Source of the DNA: Tropicimonas marinistellae
GTDB taxonomy: Bacteria; Pseudomonadota; Alphaproteobacteria; Rhodobacterales; Rhodobacteraceae
Assembly (NCBI RefSeq): GCF_001509585.1
Contig: NZ_LNCI01000009.1
Location: 124,001 to 188,000 of the forward strand
Direction: 5' to 3'
DNA length: 64,000 nt
Shown: piece by piece, positions 45,990 to 54,587 of the stretch
Layout of the letters: each line of letters starts with the position of its first letter
Position numbering within the stretch: position 1 is the stretch's first letter
Notes under the pieces: generated by a model
What the model was told of the DNA's origin: nothing
Seen by the model: the letters and a program-made list of their open reading frames with translations, nothing else
Database searches by the model: none
Made by a program: the position numbers and the translations under genes

Positions 45990-46585
45990 CTCGCACCCCC
46001 ACCGACAAGCCGGACGTTCCGCCAACGGTCGACCAGCGAAGACACGCCGTAGGGCATGACTGCGCCACCGACCCGCATCTCGTGCCGGTACTCGAAGTAG
46101 TAGGCCGCCAGTAGCATCACCGCCTGCGCAAGATCCGCCGGCACATCGGCCCAGGCCGGACCGAAGCCCGCCGTGAAGTCTATGGAAATGGACCCTTGCG
46201 GCGGGATGGTCGGCAGTCGGCTACCGCGCGCCATCAGCACCGGGCGATGGGTATCCTGCTGCAACCGGTACTTCGAGGTATCGACAAGGCTCTCCCAGTC
46301 CAGGCAGTCGGTGATCCTCACTGCCGTGATCTCGCTCACAGGTGCCACCGGAAGCACCTGCGCTCGCCCGTCGCGCCAGGCTGTCAGGGAAAACGTGAAG
46401 GTCCGCTCCAGCAGCACTTTCCCGGTCCACGCTTCCACGGCCGCGATGGACGCACGCAGGAATGTCTCCAGCAGGCTGTCCTCGCCCCCCTCATCGGCAA
46501 ACCCGGTGCCCAGGCGCAAATGGTCTCTGAAATCCGCAACCGGCAGTGCTGCCGCAGGCGCTGTGGTCTGCTCGACTAGCATCAT
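45986..46585 (-). CDS. GTA head-tail adaptor protein (g6)
   Basis: A 199-residue protein of the head-tail connector (gp6-like, DUF1506/phage conserved) type. The segments PVADFRDHLRLGTGFADEGG, ASIAAVEAWTGKVLLERTFT and PADLAQAVMLLAAYYFEYRH are typical. The helical N-terminus and C-terminal helix bind the portal in related particles. It follows the capsid gene after a 166-base gap, the largest inside the cluster. Confidence 0.9.
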   Translation of the reverse strand: MMLVEQTTAPAAALPVADFRDHLRLGTGFADEGGEDSLLETFLRASIAAVEAWTGKVLLERTFTFSLTAWRDGRAQVLPVAPVSEITAVRITDCLDWESLVDTSKYRLQQDTHRPVLMARGSRLPTIPPQGSISIDFTAGFGPAWADVPADLAQAVMLLAAYYFEYRHEMRVGGAVMPYGVSSLVDRWRNVRLVGGGAR

Positions 46586-46751
46586 TCATCTCTCCGAATG
46601 TTCTGCCCCTCAAAAGGTGGACTTGGCAGGCGCGCACCCCGCATTGCTCGGACGGAGGGGAGCAGCTGGTCAACGCGGTGAATCACTTCACGGCACGCAC
46701 CCGCCGGCGGATTCGACCGTGAGGGGCCGAAACCGCCATTCCCGGGAGGCG

Positions 46752-47927
46752 TTAGCTCGCCGAGAATTTCAGCACCTTGATTGCGGCGAAATCGCTCACG
46801 TCGCCGCCCACGCGCTTGGTGGCATAGAACAGCACGTGGGGCTTGGCCGAGAACGGGTCGCGAAGCACCCGAAGGTCCGGACGCTCGGCAACGGTGTAAC
46901 CGGCCGAGAAATCACCGAACGCGATGGAGGCGGAGCCGGTGGCAATGTCCGGCATGTCCTCGGCAATCATCACCGGGTAGCCGAGCAAGCGGGCCGGCTC
47001 GCCGGCCGAAAGTCCGTCGGACCACAGGAAGCGGCCGTCGCCGTCCTTCAGTTTCCGCACCGTGCCCGCGGTTTTGGAGTTCATGACAAAGGTCGCGCCC
47101 GCGCGGTATTCGGCGCCAAGCGAATAGACCAGGTCGATCAAGCAGTCCGCGCCGGAAAACCCGCCGTCCGCGCCCGACGCCACGTACCCGATATTGCCCC
47201 AGCTCCAGCTGTCGTTGTCGACCGTTGGATGCGTCAGGAAACCCGTGGGCTTGTCGACGCCGTCGCCATTGACGAAGGCTGCGGCCTCCGCGCGGGCAAA
47301 CTTGTCTGCGATGCGGCCGGCGAGCCAGCCGTCGATGTCGAAGGCGCTGTCGTCGAGGAGCCGCTGGCTGGCCTTCGGCAGCGCCGAAAGCTCGTGCAGC
47401 GGGATGGTGATCCGCTCGATTTGCGGCGTATCGGTTTCGATGGACGAGCCGGTCTCGGTCGCCCATCCGGACCCGAGCTCACCGTGATCCATCAGAACAT
47501 CGAACGACGTTGCCTCGACCGACACCACATTGGCGATCGAACGGATCGAGGCGTTCGACATCAGAACGCTCTTGATGGTTTCGGAGGTTTCGGGGTCCAC
47601 CAGGTAGCCGCCGTCGGCCGCGACCGCCGTCGAGAGCGCTTTGCCCTCCAGTTCCAGGCCGCGCAGCGCGTCGTCGTCACCGGACCGCAGATAGGCTTCG
47701 AACGCCTTCTGGTGCGGGGCTCCCCCGGCCTCGGTCTGGGTGGCAAGCGCCGGGCGTCCGGCAATCATGGTTTTCCGATCCAGCATGGTCAGTCGCTCTT
47801 CCTGCTTGTGAATTCTGTTCTTTACGTCGGCCTGAAAGGTTCTGAAATCACTCAGAAAACCTGCCATGGCCTCCTTGAAATCGGGCAATTCCTGCCCGGC
47901 CCGAGCCTTCGTCTCGGCTGTGCTCAT
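46752..47927 (-). CDS. GTA major capsid protein, HK97 fold (g5)
   Basis: A 391-residue HK97-type capsid protein. The N-terminal scaffolding (delta) region is a charged coiled coil to about residue 65 (FLSDFRTFQADVKNRIHKQE). Next come GGYLVDPETSETIKSVLMS at about 107, IERITIPLHELSALPKASQRLL, and AGYTVAERPDLRVLRDPFSA in the C-terminal part. The ATG at 47927 has AGGAAGGA upstream. The delta region is presumably removed by the g4 protease encoded just before it. Confidence 0.95.
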   Translation of the reverse strand: MSTAETKARAGQELPDFKEAMAGFLSDFRTFQADVKNRIHKQEERLTMLDRKTMIAGRPALATQTEAGGAPHQKAFEAYLRSGDDDALRGLELEGKALSTAVAADGGYLVDPETSETIKSVLMSNASIRSIANVVSVEATSFDVLMDHGELGSGWATETGSSIETDTPQIERITIPLHELSALPKASQRLLDDSAFDIDGWLAGRIADKFARAEAAAFVNGDGVDKPTGFLTHPTVDNDSWSWGNIGYVASGADGGFSGADCLIDLVYSLGAEYRAGATFVMNSKTAGTVRKLKDGDGRFLWSDGLSAGEPARLLGYPVMIAEDMPDIATGSASIAFGDFSAGYTVAERPDLRVLRDPFSAKPHVLFYATKRVGGDVSDFAAIKVLKFSAS

Positions 47928-47969
47928 CGCATGGGTCCTTCCTAAATGGGCTAGGGGGAGGTCCGGCGG

Positions 47970-48530
47970 CTACTCTGCCGCCATGTCGCGGCGGGCCGCC
48001 TCCAGCGCCTCCGCCAGCTCGCGCATCAGGCCGGTCTCGGGGCTCTCCCCCTTGGCACCCACCCGCGCTTCGGGAAGCATCGGAAAGGTCACGAGCGACA
48101 CTTCCCAAAGCTCCAGATCGTGCAGGAGCCGCTGGCCCCTTGCATCCTTCTCGGCCCGCTTGGTGCGGTAGCCGATTGACAACCCGTCGATGGCGCCCGC
48201 GTCTATCAGCGCTGCCGCCTCCCGGCCCTTTCCGACCTCGGTCAGAATGCGGCCTTTCACGTAGAGCCCGCGCGCATCTTCCCGAACCTCGTCCCATACG
48301 CCGATGGGTTGCGCGGGATCATGCTGCCAAAGCATCTTCACCCGCCGGTCAGCCGCCTCCAGAGCCTTCAGCGACTCCGCATAGGCGCCGGGCTGTACCA
48401 CGTCGCCGCCTTGGTCCGTCTTGCCGAAAAACGAGGCGTACCCCTCGATCACGGCGCCATCCTTCACCGTCAGCGCCGCTTCGAACTGACAGAATTTTCG
48501 CTCCAGTCCGGAGCCGAACGTCTGATCCAT
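47970..48530 (-). CDS. GTA prohead protease, HK97 family (g4)
   Basis: A 186-residue serine protease of the U35/HK97 prohead family. The N-terminal fold is IEGYASFFGKTDQGGDVVQP at about 28-47. The catalytic His is likely in MLWQHDPAQPIGVW at about 66-79, and the Ser is in DGLSIGYRTKRAEKD at about 114-128. It matures the capsid. It begins 21 bases after the portal gene, leaving no room for a g3.5 gene. Confidence 0.92.
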   Translation of the reverse strand: MDQTFGSGLERKFCQFEAALTVKDGAVIEGYASFFGKTDQGGDVVQPGAYAESLKALEAADRRVKMLWQHDPAQPIGVWDEVREDARGLYVKGRILTEVGKGREAAALIDAGAIDGLSIGYRTKRAEKDARGQRLLHDLELWEVSLVTFPMLPEARVGAKGESPETGLMRELAEALEAARRDMAAE

Positions 48531-48551
48531 ATCTCGATCCTCTCTCTTGCC

Positions 48552-49745
48552 TCAGGCGCCGCCTTCCACGAGCGGAGGAAGGCCCAGAAGGGTGCGCTTC
48601 TCCGCGTCGGTCAGAAACGTCGCTGCACCCACACGCGCCCATTGCGCTTCCCGCTCGACACTGAGAGCCGGGATCTGATCCAGGTCCGGCGCCAGCGCGA
48701 TCGACTCGTCCTGGAACCGGGAGAGCCAATCGGCGATCGTCGCCGCCACGCGGCTCGCCAGCGGCAGAACGGTCAGGCGGTAAAACGCCCGGTTCGCCTC
48801 CTGGTAATTCGCGTAGGTCAGGTCTCCGGGGATCCCCAGCATCATCGGCGGCACGCCGAAAGCCGTTGCGATCTCTCGCGCCGCGTCCGACTTGGTTTGC
48901 TGGAACTCCATGTCGGAAGGGGAGAACCCCATGGGCTTCCAGTCGAGCCCGCCCTCCAGCAGCATCGGCCGGCCCGCATTCCGGGCGCCTTGGTGATGCA
49001 TCTCCATTTCGCTGAGCAGGCGGTCGTATTGATCGGCCGTGAGCGTGCCGGGCCCACCATCCGAACTCTTGTAGACAATCGCGCCCGAGGGACGCGCCGC
49101 ATTGTCGAGCAGCGCCTTTGACCAACGCGACGCGCTGTTGTGCACGTCAATCGCCGTGGCCGCCGCCTGCATGGGCGACAGGCCGTAGTGGTCGTCCTGC
49201 GGGTGGAAACTGCGGATGTGACAGATCGGCGGAACCTCTGCCCTCATGTCGAACCGGTGTTTCCGCCCGCCCACGGAATACTCGTAGGCTACGGGCCAGC
49301 CATCCGACCCGGGGACGATGTCCATCCGGTCGCTGCGCAGGACATGAAGCTCGAATGGCAACGCGCCGTCTCCGACCGCTTCGATATAGCCGTTTCCGGA
49401 CAGGAGGATCTGCCCGTAGAGCGCCTCCAGCAAATCCGCCCGCCCCTGCGCCGCATTCGGACGCGACAGCAAGGACAAGACCGGATGCACCTCGTACCGC
49501 CGGGCCCCGTCCTGGCAGATCAGCGGCACGGCCGCCGCGGCCTCCGCGATCAGCTTCACGCAGCGAAAACCGACGGGATTGCCGGTGAACCCGGTTTTGG
49601 TCAGCGAGACCGTATCGCGCGGCGACCAGACCACGCGCCCGGAACCCTGCCAGGCAACCACCGGCCCCGTGGCCGATGCCTTTCGTTCCGGCGGCCGGGG
49701 TGTCTCGGTCGCGTCGCCGGACCGTCGCAGGAAATCCAGTACCAT
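48552..49745 (-). CDS. GTA portal protein (g3)
   Basis: A 397-residue HK97-type portal protein, the dodecameric ring through which DNA enters the head. Diagnostic segments are NPVGFRCVKLIAEAAAAVPL, QILLSGNGYIEAVGDG, HPQDDHYGLSPMQAAATAID and FGVPPMMLGIPGDLTYANYQ. The start at 49745 has AAGGAG before it; an ATG further upstream would add 31 residues of poor match. It is preceded by a 165-base gap after the large terminase. Confidence 0.94.
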   Translation of the reverse strand: MVLDFLRRSGDATETPRPPERKASATGPVVAWQGSGRVVWSPRDTVSLTKTGFTGNPVGFRCVKLIAEAAAAVPLICQDGARRYEVHPVLSLLSRPNAAQGRADLLEALYGQILLSGNGYIEAVGDGALPFELHVLRSDRMDIVPGSDGWPVAYEYSVGGRKHRFDMRAEVPPICHIRSFHPQDDHYGLSPMQAAATAIDVHNSASRWSKALLDNAARPSGAIVYKSSDGGPGTLTADQYDRLLSEMEMHHQGARNAGRPMLLEGGLDWKPMGFSPSDMEFQQTKSDAAREIATAFGVPPMMLGIPGDLTYANYQEANRAFYRLTVLPLASRVAATIADWLSRFQDESIALAPDLDQIPALSVEREAQWARVGAATFLTDAEKRTLLGLPPLVEGGA

Positions 49746-49910
49746 GCGCCATTGCTCCTTGTTCCATGTTTCCCACGGGGCACGGCGCCCCGGCGTCATC
49801 GGCCCGGCCCCCTGCCAGTCGGCAGGGGGCGGGCACACCGAGAGAGGGCACGCCCCTCACCAAGGCGCGCCTCGCTCTCTCGTCTGTCTCGTGTCAGTAG
49901 ATCCCGGCGC

Positions 49911-51254
49911 TCAAAGCGTCCGTACCCGGGGCCGGCGGAATTGCCCGGCCGGCCCGATCATCAACTCGGTCATCGCCCAGACCAACGCGTCCAGCCTGTC
50001 CGGCGAGCCCCGCCCGTCATAGCCGCGGGTCGTCATCCGGCACATCTGGTCTTCCAGATCGCCCATATCCCGCAGGTGCCGAACCCTGCCCTGCTCGTAG
50101 AGCGCCGCCACAGGTTCCGCCCGGGCGGCCTTGCCCTTCTGGGCCCGCACCGCCTTGAATGGCAGCATCGGGTCGATCTGGTTCAATACCGATTGGACCA
50201 TTTCGCCGCCCTGGTTCACCTCCGCGACCAACCTGTCCGCCCCGTGCCGTTCCAGTGCCGCCACCGCCGCATGTGCCCAGGCCGAGGGCGATGCGGCCGA
50301 TACTGAGGCGTCCTCCAGCACCCAGGCCACCCAATCCTTCGGATCGCCCCTGGTTTCCGCACCGACAACGACAATGCCGCATTCGTCCGAACCGGCATGT
50401 CCCGTCACCGGCGGGTCGATGGCAACAACGATCCGGTCCAGCTCCGGGGCCGCGTCGCGGCGCGCGTTCTCGATCAGGGCAGAGGTCCAGAGCGCGCCGT
50501 CGGTGTCCTCCACCAAAACGCCTTCCAACTCCTGCCGCCCAAGGCTGGTACCACCGTATCTTGCCTGCACCTCCGAGAGGAAACTCTCCGCCAGGTTGGC
50601 CCGGTTCGCTTCCGTCGACGCCGAGGTCACCACCGTCGATTCCCGTTTCAGCAAATCCTTCAGGATCTGCACATTCCGCGGTGTCGTGGTCACGCATTGC
50701 TGCGGGTTCTCGCCAAGCCGGAGCCCGAACTGGAGCATCGACCACGTCTCTTCCGCCTTTTTCCACTTCGCCAGCTCGTCCACCCAGGCGCAGTCGAACT
50801 GCGGCCCCCGCAAGCTCTCAGGCTCATGCGCCGAGAAAACCTGTGCCACCGCGCCGTTGGGCCAGAGCAACCGCTTCCGCCCCGCCTGCCACTCCGGAAC
50901 ACGGTCGGGCGGCGAACAGGCGAGAATTCCGCTGTCGCCGAAGATCATCACTTCGCGAACCTGCTCGATCGTCTCGCCCACCAGCGCAATACGGCTTGCG
51001 ATACCGGGGTCCTGTGGGCGCGCGCCTTCGACCCTGGAACGCACCCACTCCGAGCCGGCGCGGGTCTTCCCCGCGCCGCGCCCGCCCAGGATCACCCAGG
51101 TCTTCCAATCCCCCGCCGGCGGGAGTTGATGCGGCATTGCCCAGAACTCGAAGAGCCAGGGCAACGCGCACAACGCCTCCCGGCTCAGGCCCTCAAGAAA
51201 CGCCGCCTGCACCTCGGGCGGCTCGGAGGCGAGCAATTCGGCTCCCGATCTCAT
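49911..51254 (-). CDS. GTA terminase large subunit (g2)
   Basis: This DNA-packaging ATPase/nuclease has about 447 residues. Walker A is VILGGRGAGKTRAGSEW near residue 56, and the Walker B-like segment is FDCAWVDELAKWKKAEETW. The C-terminal RNase H-like nuclease domain includes IVVAIDPPVTGHAGSDECG and DRLVAEVNQGGEMVQSV. The start is uncertain: ATG at 51254 overlaps g1 by 62 bases and gives MRSGAELLASEPPEVQ, while ATGs at 51293 and 51326 would overlap it further. In RcGTA this enzyme packages random host DNA by headful. Confidence 0.92.
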   Translation of the reverse strand: MRSGAELLASEPPEVQAAFLEGLSREALCALPWLFEFWAMPHQLPPAGDWKTWVILGGRGAGKTRAGSEWVRSRVEGARPQDPGIASRIALVGETIEQVREVMIFGDSGILACSPPDRVPEWQAGRKRLLWPNGAVAQVFSAHEPESLRGPQFDCAWVDELAKWKKAEETWSMLQFGLRLGENPQQCVTTTPRNVQILKDLLKRESTVVTSASTEANRANLAESFLSEVQARYGGTSLGRQELEGVLVEDTDGALWTSALIENARRDAAPELDRIVVAIDPPVTGHAGSDECGIVVVGAETRGDPKDWVAWVLEDASVSAASPSAWAHAAVAALERHGADRLVAEVNQGGEMVQSVLNQIDPMLPFKAVRAQKGKAARAEPVAALYEQGRVRHLRDMGDLEDQMCRMTTRGYDGRGSPDRLDALVWAMTELMIGPAGQFRRPRVRTL

Positions 51255-51534
51255 CGCGGGCCGCGGCAAGGTCGAAAGCCTGCTGGTGAACATTCCCGAC
51301 GAGCTTTCGGCGAAGATCTTCGACATTGCGCGCCTCTTCCATCATGGTGACCGAAGCCTTCCGGAGCTCCGAGAGAACCCCCTGCAGCTTCTTTGCCCGC
51401 TCGGTCTTCCCCCGACCGATCTCTTCAATAATATCCGTCAGCTCCTTGGAGCCGCTGCGATAGAGCGTGACGGCCTGATCAAAATACTGGCCGGTTTCGT
51501 CTCCCGATGTCTCGGGGCCAAAGGGTTTATCCAT
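51193..51534 (-). CDS. GTA terminase small subunit (g1)
   Basis: A 113-residue small, mainly helical protein in the position of RcGTA g1, which acts as the small terminase with reduced sequence specificity. Recognisable stretches are QYFDQAVTLYRSGSKELTDI, with a helical heptad-like region after it, and ERAKKLQGVLSELRKASVTM. It is the first gene of the cluster. The ATG at 51534 is preferred over one at 51567; the ribosome-binding site is weak. A terminator hairpin and a promoter candidate lie upstream. Confidence 0.85.
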   Translation of the reverse strand: MDKPFGPETSGDETGQYFDQAVTLYRSGSKELTDIIEEIGRGKTERAKKLQGVLSELRKASVTMMEEARNVEDLRRKLVGNVHQQAFDLAAARDEIGSRIARLRAARGAGGVS

Positions 51535-51577
51535 TCTATGAACCTGCTCTTTCTCATGCCTCCGCACGAGCGAAACG

Positions 51578-51608
51578 AAAAAGCGCCGGGACCATCGGTC
51601 CGGCGCTT
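51578..51608 (-). terminator. Terminator hairpin between mltG and the GTA cluster
   Basis: Minus-strand hairpin: AAGCGCCGG pairs with CCGGCGCTT, with an inner ACC/GGT stem and one bulged base, directly followed by TTTTT. It should end the mltG transcript. It lies only 43 bases before the first GTA gene and downstream of the GTA promoter candidate, so it may also limit GTA transcription. Confidence 0.82.
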
Positions 51609-51632
51609 GCCCACTTCTTCCAGCTTGACCTG

Positions 51633-51661
51633 TTTCTACTTTAGACCGTTCGGAGAGTCAA
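51633..51661 (-). promoter_or_regulatory. Candidate promoter for the GTA cluster
   Basis: On the minus strand TTGACT (51661-51656) is followed after 17 bases by TAGAAA (51638-51633), a fair sigma-70 layout in the gap between mltG and g1. If used, the transcript would begin near 51626 and run through the terminator hairpin before reaching g1. Found by eye only. Confidence 0.35.
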
Positions 51662-51723
51662 GCTCGATGGCTCACTCGCGACCTGAACGGCGCACGCCAG
51701 GTTACTGTTTTTTAACCTTTTCC

Positions 51724-52878
51724 CTACTGGTTCGCGCGCTCCGCCTCGATCTCGCGCCAGCGTTGCACATTGCGGTTGTGCTCCGTCAACGTGGCGGCGA
51801 AAGCGTGCCCGCCGGTGCCATCGGCCACGAAGAAAAGGTAATCGGTATCGGCCGGGTTGAGCGTCGCCGCGAGGGACTCGCGCCCCGGATTCGCAATCGG
51901 CGTCGGCGGCAGTCCGGGAATCACATAGGTGTTGTAGGCCGTCGCCCCGCGCAGCTCGCTCTGGCGGATGCCGCGGCCCAGCGGTCCCTTGCCCTCGGTG
52001 ATTCCATAGATCACCGTCGGGTCGGTCTGCAGCCGCATGCCGTCGTTGAGTCGATTCACAAACACGCTCGCCACCAGCGGGCGCTCCTCGGCCACGCCGG
52101 TTTCCTTTTCCACGATAGAGGCCAGTGTCAGCGCTTCCTCCGGCGTCTCCAGCGGCAACCCGGGGGCACGCGCCGCCCAGAGGTCGCTCAGGATGGCCGC
52201 CTGCCGCGTTTCCATCTCCTGCACGAGCGACGCCCGGTCCGCCCCGTTCGGCGTCTCGTAGCTGTCGGGTGCCAGGCTCCCCTCCGCCGGAACCGCCGCC
52301 ACCTCCCCGCTCAGGAACGGCGCCTGTTTCAGTTCCTCGACCACCTGCCAGCTTGTCACGCCCTCGGCGAGCGTCACGCGGAACCGGGTGCTCGGGTTCG
52401 CCATGATCGCGTCCAGCCCGTCAGGCGCGGCCTCCTCGCCCGGGCTGAAGCTGGCCAGTTCCACGTATTCCTGTGTCGCCGGATCCAGTTCACGAACGAC
52501 CATGTTCGCGGCCGCCACGCCGATGCGATAGTTGATCTCGGTCCCGCAGGTGCTCCGCCCGCTGGCGGTGATGATCTCGACGATCTCCCCCATGGACGCG
52601 CGCGGTTCCACGACGAAGCTCCCAGCCTTCAGCTGGTTCGCACGGTCGCTGTATTCCGCGCCAAGGCGGAAAATCGTACCGCTGCTGATCGCGCCCTGTT
52701 CTTCCAGATCCCGGGAGACGCGCGACATCGACGCGCCGGACGGCACGACCAGGCAGATCGCCTCTTCGAGCGGCCCCTCGCCGGCATACTGGCTGCGTCC
52801 CCAGGCCACGATACTGGCAACCGCCACCATCAGCACGACAAAGACGGTCAGCGCGTTGGAGGCGAGTGCCCGCGCCAT
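51724..52878 (-). CDS. mltG: Endolytic murein transglycosylase MltG
   Basis: This inner-membrane endolytic transglycosylase cleaves nascent glycan strands. It has an N-terminal membrane anchor (ALTVFVVLMVAVASIVAWG at about 9-27), a LysM-like middle, and the YceG catalytic domain. The catalytic Glu is in TLASIVEKETGVAEERPLVA and the family signature is NRLNDGMRLQTDPTVIYGIT. The protein has 384 residues. Its start overlaps the fabF stop by one base (TGATG). The fabF-mltG arrangement is common in bacteria, linking cell-wall synthesis to fatty acid supply. Confidence 0.94.
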   Translation of the reverse strand: MARALASNALTVFVVLMVAVASIVAWGRSQYAGEGPLEEAICLVVPSGASMSRVSRDLEEQGAISSGTIFRLGAEYSDRANQLKAGSFVVEPRASMGEIVEIITASGRSTCGTEINYRIGVAAANMVVRELDPATQEYVELASFSPGEEAAPDGLDAIMANPSTRFRVTLAEGVTSWQVVEELKQAPFLSGEVAAVPAEGSLAPDSYETPNGADRASLVQEMETRQAAILSDLWAARAPGLPLETPEEALTLASIVEKETGVAEERPLVASVFVNRLNDGMRLQTDPTVIYGITEGKGPLGRGIRQSELRGATAYNTYVIPGLPPTPIANPGRESLAATLNPADTDYLFFVADGTGGHAFAATLTEHNRNVQRWREIEAERANQ

Positions 52879-54149
52879 CAGCCGTCGACCTTGCCGATGA
52901 CGAGAGTCGCATTCGTGCCGCCAAACCCGAAGGAGTTGGACAGGGCGACATTGATCTCGCGCTCCCGCTTGCCGTTCGGCGCGAGGTCGATCTTCGCACC
53001 CTCCGGCGGCGTGTCGAGGTTGATCGTCGGCGGTGCCACCTGATCGCGGATCGCGAGAATGGAGAAGATCGCCTCCACCGCGCCGGCGGCCCCCAACAGG
53101 TGCCCCACCGAAGACTTGGTGGACGACATCGTCGCCTTGCCCGCCGCGTCGCCCAGAAGGCGCTCAACGGCGCCCATCTCGATGGTGTCCGCCATCGTCG
53201 AGGTGCCATGCGCGTTGATGTAGTCGATTGCGTCGGGCTCCAGCCCGGCGCGCGCCAACGCGGCTTTCATGGAACGGAACCCGCCGTCGCCATCCTCGGA
53301 CGGCGCCGTGATGTGATAGGCATCACCCGACATGCCGTAGCCAAGGATCTCGGCATAGATCTTTGCGCCGCGCGCCTTCGCGTGTTCGTATTCCTCCAGC
53401 ACGACAACGCCCGCGCCCTCGCCCATCACGAAGCCGTCGCGCTCCGAATCCCACGGCCGGCTGGCCGCCTTCGGATCGTCCGCCCGCTTGGTGGACAGTG
53501 CCTTGCAGGCATTGAAACCGGCAATCCCCAGCTCGCAGATCGCGCTCTCCGCGCCCCCGGCGACCATCACATCGGCGTCGCCGAATGCGATCAGCCGCGA
53601 GGCGTCGCCGATTGCATGCGCGCCGGTGGAACAGGCCGTCACGACCGCATGGTTCGGTCCCTTGAACCCGTGGCGGATACTCACCTGTCCGCTGGCCAGG
53701 TTGATCAGCGACCCGGGAATGAAGAACGGCGAGACGCGCCGCGGCCCTTTCTCGTTCATCAGGATGGCGGTGTCGGCAATCGAACTCAGCCCGCCGATGC
53801 CCGAGCCGATCATCACGCCGGTCCGCAACAGGCTTTCCTCGTCCTCGGGCGCCCAGCCGGCGTCCTGTACCGCCTGATCGGCGGCCGCGATTGCGAAGAG
53901 GATGAAATCGTCGACCTTCCGGCGTTCCTTCGGGGCCATCCAGTCGTCGGGGTTAAATGTCCCGTCCGTCCCGTCTCCCAACGGAACCTCGCAGGCGTAT
54001 TTCGTCGTCACCCGCTCCGGATCGAACCGCGTAATCGGGCCGGCACCGGACTCGCCGTCCAGAAGGCGACTCCAGGTTTCCTCCACGCCACATGCCAGGG
54101 GGCTGATCATTCCCAATCCGGTGACTACCACTCGCCGCATGTCTTGCAC
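52878..54149 (-). CDS. fabF: 3-oxoacyl-[acyl-carrier-protein] synthase II
   Basis: The elongating condensing enzyme of type II fatty acid synthesis has 423 residues. Its active site has Cys in VVTACSTGAHAIGDASR at about residue 171, and His in NAHGTSTMADTIE and SVGHLLGAAGAVEAIF. The N-terminus RRVVVTGLGMISPLACGVEE is standard. It extends malonyl-ACP carried by the AcpP encoded upstream. The gap to acpP is about 200 bases and contains the acpP terminator, so fabF probably has its own promoter. Confidence 0.97.
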   Translation of the reverse strand: MQDMRRVVVTGLGMISPLACGVEETWSRLLDGESGAGPITRFDPERVTTKYACEVPLGDGTDGTFNPDDWMAPKERRKVDDFILFAIAAADQAVQDAGWAPEDEESLLRTGVMIGSGIGGLSSIADTAILMNEKGPRRVSPFFIPGSLINLASGQVSIRHGFKGPNHAVVTACSTGAHAIGDASRLIAFGDADVMVAGGAESAICELGIAGFNACKALSTKRADDPKAASRPWDSERDGFVMGEGAGVVVLEEYEHAKARGAKIYAEILGYGMSGDAYHITAPSEDGDGGFRSMKAALARAGLEPDAIDYINAHGTSTMADTIEMGAVERLLGDAAGKATMSSTKSSVGHLLGAAGAVEAIFSILAIRDQVAPPTINLDTPPEGAKIDLAPNGKREREINVALSNSFGFGGTNATLVIGKVDG

Positions 54150-54288
54150 CTTGGTTGTTTTGTTGTCTTTCGGGGGTGATACACGGGCCGCAAGCCCTTC
54201 GCAACAATGCGCCGCACCGGTTGAGGGCGCGATCCGGCATCAGCAGGCCACCGCCGAACCGCACCGCCCGAAACGGCCGCCGCAAACG

Positions 54289-54317
54289 AAAAATGGCGCC
54301 CCGGGATGGAACGCCAT
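54289..54317 (-). terminator. Terminator after acpP
   Basis: Minus-strand hairpin ATGGCG/CGCCAT with a 13-14 base loop followed by a T-run (TTTTC), 37 bases past the acpP stop. It would separate the abundant acpP message from fabF. Confidence 0.75.
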
Positions 54318-54353
54318 CGTTTCTTGATCCCGCTGGATCGGTGGACGAACCGA

Positions 54354-54587
54354 TCAGGCAGCTTCGGAAATGAACTTCACCGCATCGCCGAACGTCTGGA
54401 TCGTCTCGGCCGCATCGTCGGGGATCTCGATACCGAATTCCTCCTCGAAGGCCATTACCAGTTCGACGGTGTCGAGCGAGTCGGCGCCCAGGTCGTCGAT
54501 GAACGACGCGCTCTCGGTCACCTTGTCCTCGTCGACACTCAGGTGCTCGACCACAATCTTCTTCACGCGATCCGCGATGTCGCTCAT
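54354..54587 (-). CDS. acpP: Acyl carrier protein
   Basis: A 77-residue acidic carrier of growing acyl chains. The phosphopantetheine attachment site is Ser37 in [20 protein letters not shown]. The N-terminus [16 protein letters not shown] is typical. GAGG precedes the ATG. It lies between fabG and fabF, the standard order, and has its own terminator, consistent with separate high-level expression. Confidence 0.98.
   Translation of the reverse strand: MSDIADRVKKIVVEHLSVDEDKVTESASFIDDLGADSLDTVELVMAFEEEFGIEIPDDAAETIQTFGDAVKFISEAA

Larger units (their letters stand above)
36953..51534 (-). mobile_element. Gene transfer agent (GTA) structural cluster, RcGTA-like
   Basis: Seventeen contiguous minus-strand genes encode a small headful-packaging tailed particle. 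The order is g1 small terminase, g2 large terminase, g3 portal, g4 protease, g5 capsid, g6-g8 connectors, g9 tail tube, g10 and g10.1 chaperones, g11 tape measure, g12-g15 baseplate and hub, then a DUF2793-like protein. Many junctions overlap by one to four bases. There is no integrase, repressor, replication or lysis gene and no flanking tRNA or att-like repeat, so it is a domesticated GTA rather than a prophage. Every gene appears intact. The small g3.5 gene described in R. capsulatus is not seen, since only 21 bases separate g3 and g4. Confidence 0.93.

Noticed and set aside
36953-51534. Active prophage
   Set aside because: No integrase, replication, repressor or lysis genes and no att-like repeats; gene order and small tape measure match a gene transfer agent.
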